Assembly: GCF_016612535.1 (NCBI RefSeq)
Contig: NZ_JAENXS010000004.1
Coordinates: 62,001 to 126,000 of the forward strand
Source of the DNA: Bradyrhizobium diazoefficiens
GTDB taxonomy: Bacteria; Pseudomonadota; Alphaproteobacteria; Rhizobiales; Xanthobacteraceae
Direction of reading: 5' to 3'
Length of the DNA stretch: 64,000 nucleotides
The position numbers were made by a program, and so were the translations under genes. This document shows, in pieces, positions 59,203 through 64,000 of the stretch. Position 1 is the stretch's first letter. Every line of letters begins with the position of its first letter. Under the pieces are notes generated by a model that was not told the origin of the DNA, did no database searches, and was given only the letters and a program-made list of their open reading frames with translations.

Positions 59203-59746
59203 ACAGACTTGGTCCGCGGTGCGCCCCCGCCGACGACAATCCCCTTGATCTAAGCCGGGGGTTAGAAAACCGCGATTAGACGGTCCCTATGACCTTTAGC
59301 ACCGAGGCGCCTGGACATACGTCACAGGCCCCCGGCCGTTAGGTCAGAGGATCCCGGTGCCGTCACGGCCGGCACCAACCGCTAATCGAGGGGTTTCTAA
59401 GCCCCGAGGCAGCGCGTACTGCCCTGCGGCTCCTTATAGATTGAAGAGAGGCTGGGCGCTAGCCGAGCAGAATGCGGCGAATTCGGCCAAGTTGGTGTGG
59501 CCTGAGCGACCAAGAGCCGGGCTCTGTGAAAGGTGTGCCGTTGATCGGTGACAAACCTGTCGGATGCCCGGCGGAAGAGAATGAGCACCTGGAAAGCGAC
59601 CTTGTGTCGCCGAGCCTCGCGCGCATGAGCGAATATGCGAACACCCGTCAGAGCGGCGACGCATGCTCCGCAGAATCGGCCGGAAGGAACTAACGGCCGA
59701 CACGTAGCGCTGCCGCCTATCCACCATTGGACTCTGGCTTTCCAGC
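59203..59746. other. Intergenic stretch between traM and traH
   Basis: About 540 bases. Open frames occur on both strands (59472-59693 plus, 59434-59727 minus) but none resembles a known protein, and I see no convincing tra box or oriT. Confidence 0.4.
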
Positions 59747-60370
59747 CTATTTCGACTTGCCGACGCCGATGCCAGTCAAATCAATCCGGATGCCCGCCTT
59801 GTTGGGATCATCCGGCTGCTTGTCGTGTGGGGTCCCATTGTCCGGACTGCTCGCAGGCCTTGCCGCGTCATCGTCGCCCACGGGCTTGTCGCCAGCGTCC
59901 GACGCCCCCTTGCGGGCCGGGAGGTGGCCAGGATCGGGCTGGTCGAACACGTACTTCCCGTCGAAATAGCCGGTCTTCCAGGCGTCGATCGCATCGCCGA
60001 ACGCCTCGTCGAGCAGCGCGCCATACCATTTGGTGACGATGCGGTAGACTTTGCCGAAAAGCGCAGTGCCCATCCTGATATTCGCGCAGGCGTCGAGGAG
60101 GTCGGGTTTGAGCTCGGCGACGTCGGCGACGCCGAGTCCGGCCGGGTATTGGGTGACGCCAACACGGACCATAGCCTGGCCGACGTAACGACGGACCAGC
60201 TCCATGGCGTCATCCGGCGACTTGGGTGGCGTCACCAGGATGACGCGGTTGCCGGCGCGAATCGTGACGGCGAGCGGATCGGGCGATCCGACCGCCCGAA
60301 TGAACTTTTCGACGATCGCGGGCTTCAGGCCGGGATCGGCACATTGGTGGATGGTCGCGGCATCGATCAT
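59747..60370 (-). CDS. traH: Conjugal transfer protein TraH (Ti-type)
   Basis: A 207-residue protein starting MIDAATIHQCADPGLKPAIV, with VGVTQYPAGLGVADVAELKP and ANIRMGTALFGKVYRIVTKW, all characteristic of TraH in Ti-plasmid-type conjugation systems. The fold resembles a lytic transglycosylase-related or TrbC-associated protein, but its role is not well defined. The C-terminal third is a disordered Asp/Pro-rich tail. It is the last gene of the traA-traF-traB-traH set. Confidence 0.88.
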   Translation of the reverse strand: MIDAATIHQCADPGLKPAIVEKFIRAVGSPDPLAVTIRAGNRVILVTPPKSPDDAMELVRRYVGQAMVRVGVTQYPAGLGVADVAELKPDLLDACANIRMGTALFGKVYRIVTKWYGALLDEAFGDAIDAWKTGYFDGKYVFDQPDPGHLPARKGASDAGDKPVGDDDAARPASSPDNGTPHDKQPDDPNKAGIRIDLTGIGVGKSK

Positions 60371-60382
60371 GATGATCCCCCT

Positions 60383-61618
60383 TCAGGTGTTGAACGAGAG
60401 CACGAGCGGCAGCGCAAACAGGCGCGCCCAGGCTTGGGTGCTGGCCTTTTGGATTGCGAGGATCCTGGTCTCGGCGGTCCACCAGTCGTTGCCGATGGCG
60501 ACGAGCACGTCGGGCGAATGGCGCATGGACTGCAGCACGGGCCAGACGAGCAGCTGCTCGTAACAGATCAGCGGTGCGACGCGGCGGCCGGCGGACTCGA
60601 CGACGGGATTGCCGAAAAAGGTAGCCCTGGCCCCGCCACCCTGCCCGATCCAGGCGAGCCAGGGTTGCCACATGGAGACCGGGACCGGCATACGTTCGCC
60701 ATAGAGGTCGTGCGCGCCGCTGGGGCCGATCTCGATCATGGCGTTGTCATAGCCTTCGCGCTGGACGATCGCGGCGCCGACGATCACCGTGATGCCGGTG
60801 CCGCGCAGACCATCCATCCAGAAGCTGCTCGTGGTCGGCGTCCACAGCCCGGCCGCACTTTCGGGGAGTACGACAACGCGAGCTCCGGCCGCGCCCGCTT
60901 CGCGCACGCGCTGCAGAAGCGCCTGGGATTCATCGAGGTCCGGGGCCCGGCCGAGCGCGCTGCCAAGCTTGGTATCGAGTCCGACCCAGCCGTCAGGTTC
61001 CGACGGTGCGACCCAATGCGAAGCCGACCAGGTCCAAAAGCCGGTCGCGACGAGCGCGGCGATCGGCCACTTGGGCGTTGTCATCGTGAGCAGGATGGCT
61101 GCTGTCGCAGCCAATCCCCACCAGCCCCAACCTGGAAACAGAACGCCAGCCGCTGTAACGGGCTGCGCCCATCCGACGATCCCGAACGGCGGCACACTCA
61201 TCAAGATCGCCGCAAGGGCAAACCGAAGCGCCCTGCCCCATCCCGGCTGCCCTTGCCAAGCGACGGCATGGACGAGAACGAAGGCTGCCGCGGCGCAGAG
61301 CCACAAGGCTATGCCGAAGCCGACATCAGTGCCGTAGAAATTGACGGCCCCCTGCGGCAATCCGCGCGATGCCGCAAGGAAATAGGCCGCCGAGACCATT
61401 GCTGCAGCGATTCGCGATCGCGCCGATGACCACAACCTTGGAAAGGCGCAGCCGAGCGGCAAGGTGAGCGCCTGACCGCTCCAGGCGACGGCGCCCACCA
61501 CCGCGGCCGCGACGACCAATGCCGCTGTGCGCCAGTCGCTATGGGCTGAGGGTGAGAATCGGCCGCGCGAGGCCGAGGACGCCAGATGCTGGGATCGGTC
61601 CAAAGTATCGGGAATCAT
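60383..61618 (-). CDS. traB: Conjugal transfer protein TraB (nitrilase-fold membrane protein)
   Basis: A 411-residue protein with about six N-terminal hydrophobic segments and a C-terminal carbon-nitrogen-hydrolase domain ([14 protein letters not shown] with Glu, then [12 protein letters not shown] with Cys), like apolipoprotein N-acyltransferase. [18 protein letters not shown] matches Ti TraB. The frame overlaps traF by about 80 bases; a start further in, near TTG at 61519, is possible. It ends 12 bases before traH. Confidence 0.88.
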   Translation of the reverse strand: MIPDTLDRSQHLASSASRGRFSPSAHSDWRTAALVVAAAVVGAVAWSGQALTLPLGCAFPRLWSSARSRIAAAMVSAAYFLAASRGLPQGAVNFYGTDVGFGIALWLCAAAAFVLVHAVAWQGQPGWGRALRFALAAILMSVPPFGIVGWAQPVTAAGVLFPGWGWWGLAATAAILLTMTTPKWPIAALVATGFWTWSASHWVAPSEPDGWVGLDTKLGSALGRAPDLDESQALLQRVREAGAAGARVVVLPESAAGLWTPTTSSFWMDGLRGTGITVIVGAAIVQREGYDNAMIEIGPSGAHDLYGERMPVPVSMWQPWLAWIGQGGGARATFFGNPVVESAGRRVAPLICYEQLLVWPVLQSMRHSPDVLVAIGNDWWTAETRILAIQKASTQAWARLFALPLVLSFNT

Positions 61619-62072
61619 AGGAACCTACGAAATCGGAATGGAGATAGAGGTCGCCGGCAGGAATGACGCCGCCGGCAAACACCGCGAGAGGACGGCCTGC
61701 AGCATCGGTATGCCGGATATCGGAACCGGGGAGCGGACGGCCGTCGATCGAGACCTGATCAGCCACATCAACCTGTTGGCCGCCGATCGCGGCGACGGTC
61801 TTGATGAGCGGGCTCAGGCCGCCGGCGCAAAGTCCGCGCCGGATGTAACCGCGCGCAAATGCGCGTTCGAACTCGGCCGTGTCGGGCGGACAGATGAAGA
61901 CGAGATCGCCAGCGGCGGCGGCCCGATCCAGCGTCTCGATCTGCCAGAGACCCCGCGGGTAGCTCGGCGTCATGTTGATGCGCAGTCCTGCGCAGCAGCC
62001 TGCAAACGCCAGGGCAATCATGAGGCCGGCGCCGGCCGCCAGGATCATCACAGGGACGCGTCGAGCACTCAT
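61539..62072 (-). CDS. traF: Conjugal transfer protein TraF (signal-peptidase-like)
   Basis: A 177-residue S26-family protease of the TraF type, needed for maturation of the transfer pilus subunit. It has one N-terminal membrane segment ([20 protein letters not shown]), the Ser region [12 protein letters not shown] and the Lys region [20 protein letters not shown]. Its start overlaps the traA stop by ATGA. Confidence 0.88.
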   Translation of the reverse strand: MSARRVPVMILAAGAGLMIALAFAGCCAGLRINMTPSYPRGLWQIETLDRAAAAGDLVFICPPDTAEFERAFARGYIRRGLCAGGLSPLIKTVAAIGGQQVDVADQVSIDGRPLPGSDIRHTDAAGRPLAVFAGGVIPAGDLYLHSDFVGSYDSRYFGPIPASGVLGLARPILTLSP

Positions 62073-64000
62073 TTCAGAGTCTGTCCCTGGCGCTGCGTCA
62101 GGCGCTGCGCTTCGGCCTGCTTGAGAGCCTGCGCGGTGCGTTCCCCTGCTGCGAGTTGCTGCGCGGCACGCATCGCGGGCCAGGCCTCTTTCAGTTGGTC
62201 GCGACGCGCAGGATCCATGCCGGCCGCTGCCTTCTCGAAGGCCTGGCCGTTCGGCTCTCTGGCGGCGTTCGGCAGGAAGGTCCGATCGCCGAACCGCTCG
62301 GCGACCGCCTTGTTGAAGCCTTCGATTTCCGCCTTCACCATCCGGTCCGCCAGCGCGAACTCCAGGGCGCTCGGCAGGTCGTTCCGGTCAATGGCATCGC
62401 GCACGCGCTCGAGCACACGGCGCGCATCGCGCGACAGAGCAGGGACGTCGATGGCGACGCGGTGCCGGATCGCGCGCTCCTCAGCCGCATGCTTGTGCTC
62501 GGCCTCGGCGCGAAGACGTAAGTAGCGCTCGATATCCTTCTTCAGTGCGGGCGCATTGGCCTCGGCCCGTTGGCGCTCTTGGCTTTTGGCCTTACCCGCC
62601 AGCAGACCGACCTTGCCGCGGAGCGCCCCAAAGGATTCGGGGTTCAAAGCCAGACGCTGGAGCGTCGAAGTGGCCGCGGCGGGATCCTTCAGGATGGCGT
62701 CAAAGTTTGCCGTCCTGAACGCCCGCTCGGGATCGGCAAAGACGAGACGGAAGCGCGCGGAGACATCCTCCCATTGCTTCTTGACGGCGGGGTCGGCGAG
62801 GATCTTATCCTCGACCGTATCGACCAGGGACTTGGGGAACGTGGTGACGCCGGCGACCATGGGTGGGGCCTCCTTCCTTGTGGCGGTGACGGTTGATGTG
62901 CGTGCTTTGGCCAGCCCTAGTTTTTCGCCGACGACGCGCAAGCGTCGTGCGAGTCGGGCCACCTTGTCCTTCTGGCGGATGGTCCAGCGGACACGGTCGC
63001 GGACGAGCGTGCGGGCGACCTGGACGATGTGCAGGCCGCGGTTGGAGGCGAAGCGCAGCGCGTCGCGAAAGAGGCGGCCGCCGGCATAATCGAGGGTGGT
63101 TTCCTTGGCGTTTAGCCGTGAGAGGACTGCGATCAGCCCGTCGTTGAAGCCGAACGACCGACGGCCGTAATAGAGCGCCACGTCCTCGCGATGCCGGGTC
63201 ATCGCGACATAGGTCAGGTGGCGGTCGAGCGAGAGGCTCGCCAGCACTTTCACCCGGTCGACGGTCGCGCCCTGGGATTTGTGAATGGTGGTGGCGTAGC
63301 CGTGATCGACGTGGCGATAGAACCGCTGATCGACCTCGACCCGCTGACGATGCTCGCCCTCGCCGAGCTCGGCGATGAAGCGCCTGGGCTCGGCTTCCAC
63401 GACCTTGCCGATCATGCCGTTCTTGACACCAAGCGAGCCCTCGTTCTGCAGAAACATGATCTGATCGCCGACGGCAAAGCGGCGCTCGCCGTCCGCGGTC
63501 CGGAACGCATGTCCTTCCTCGAGGAGGCCGCGCTCGATCAGCTTGCCGCGTGCCAGGTCATTGAGGGCGCGCACATCGCGGCGCAGATGCGCCAGGATCA
63601 GTGAGGTCTTGGCCGAATCGTAATCGCGGTTCCAGTCCGCGATCAGGTTGTCAATCGCCTGGGCCTTGAGCTCGGAGCCGAGAATGCGGCCCTGGGCGCC
63701 ATAGGCCGAGAGGGCATCGGCGATGCGTCCGCGCGCGAGATCGAGCGAAGCGTCCCGCATCCATTGCTCGCGCTGGCGATAGATGGTCTCGAGCTCGGCA
63801 TAGCCGATGCGCTCGGAGATCGACCGGAAGGCGGCGCCCGCCTCGATCGGCTGGAGCTGGTCGGGATCGCCGACCAGAACCAGTTTTGCCCCAGTCCGCG
63901 ATACGGCTTCCACAAAGGTCGCCATCTGCCGCGAAGCGATCATGCCGGCCTCGTCGATCACCATGACGGTCCGCCCATCGAGGGCGTCACGGCCGTTCTG
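62069..64000 (-). CDS. traA: Conjugative relaxase/helicase TraA, C-terminal part (5' end outside window)
   Basis: The frame is open to the right edge, giving the last 643 codons of a protein usually about 1,100 residues or longer. The visible part starts in the RecD-like helicase: Walker [55 protein letters not shown] and [14 protein letters not shown] long helical C-terminal domain follows. The N-terminal MobA/MobL relaxase domain lies beyond the window. Order traA-traF-traB-traH equals Ti plasmids and symbiotic integrative elements. Confidence 0.93.
   Translation of the reverse strand, partial: QNGRDALDGRTVMVIDEAGMIASRQMATFVEAVSRTGAKLVLVGDPDQLQPIEAGAAFRSISERIGYAELETIYRQREQWMRDASLDLARGRIADALSAYGAQGRILGSELKAQAIDNLIADWNRDYDSAKTSLILAHLRRDVRALNDLARGKLIERGLLEEGHAFRTADGERRFAVGDQIMFLQNEGSLGVKNGMIGKVVEAEPRRFIAELGEGEHRQRVEVDQRFYRHVDHGYATTIHKSQGATVDRVKVLASLSLDRHLTYVAMTRHREDVALYYGRRSFGFNDGLIAVLSRLNAKETTLDYAGGRLFRDALRFASNRGLHIVQVARTLVRDRVRWTIRQKDKVARLARRLRVVGEKLGLAKARTSTVTATRKEAPPMVAGVTTFPKSLVDTVEDKILADPAVKKQWEDVSARFRLVFADPERAFRTANFDAILKDPAAATSTLQRLALNPESFGALRGKVGLLAGKAKSQERQRAEANAPALKKDIERYLRLRAEAEHKHAAEERAIRHRVAIDVPALSRDARRVLERVRDAIDRNDLPSALEFALADRMVKAEIEGFNKAVAERFGDRTFLPNAAREPNGQAFEKAAAGMDPARRDQLKEAWPAMRAAQQLAAGERTAQALKQAEAQRLTQRQGQTLK

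Overview
The window is GC-rich alphaproteobacterial DNA and looks like an accessory (symbiosis-type) island of a Bradyrhizobium-like rhizobium. The reasons are a Ti-type conjugation block (traA-traF-traB-traH with a TraR/TraM pair), hydrogenase maturation genes, a bio-panD operon, an IS30 element and many decayed gene fragments. Species assignment is inference; no rRNA or tRNA gene was recognised.

Layout. 1-6.2 kb: [NiFe]-hydrogenase maturation, hypF(3' end)-hypC-SIS-hypD-hypE-hypA-hypB, then a nickel permease. 6.3-14 kb: a DUF3422 membrane protein, a secreted dienelactone-hydrolase-like enzyme, several gene remnants and an IS30 element. 14.0-26.9 kb: one long minus-strand operon. In order of transcription it holds a class III aminotransferase/phospho-lyase, a CoA-acylating aldehyde dehydrogenase, bacterial microcompartment (BMC) shell genes (two BMC-T, one BMC-P, one BMC-H) with a small associated protein, a sugar-type ABC transporter, an amidase, an aminoglycoside-phosphotransferase-fold kinase, a deleted second kinase and a second amidase. 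27-28.3 kb: a decayed DeoR regulator and a protein phosphatase. 28.7-36.7 kb: pccB-pccA-mutA-mutB (propionyl-CoA to succinyl-CoA). 36.8-41.5 kb: bioB-panD-bioF-bioD-bioA, with bioA broken by a frameshift. 41.6-43.0 kb: a divergent XRE/ScfR-type (PccR-like) regulator. 43.9-52.4 kb: a DeoR regulator, a Liv-type ABC transporter, an SDR and L-threonine dehydrogenase. 53.3-55.1 kb: a GNAT protein and a PLP histidine decarboxylase. 55.3-56.8 kb: a rearranged second copy of the BMC operon's ends, carrying the intact second kinase. 57-59.2 kb: a decayed traR copy, intact traR and convergent traM. 59.7-64 kb: traH, traB, traF and the 3' part of traA.

How the genes may fit together (inference). Threonine or a related amino acid enters by the Liv transporter. 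Tdh then gives aminoacetone, the SDR could reduce it to 1-amino-2-propanol, and the kinase(s) phosphorylate it. The class III PLP enzyme eliminates phosphate and ammonia to give propionaldehyde. The BMC-housed aldehyde dehydrogenase makes propionyl-CoA, and biotin-dependent PCC plus B12-dependent methylmalonyl-CoA mutase carry it to succinyl-CoA. The bio/panD operon supplies biotin and a CoA precursor, and a PccR-like regulator sits beside it. The many paralogous fragments (DeoR, kinase, aminotransferase, SDR, PCC alpha) suggest that this module has been duplicated and pruned inside the island.
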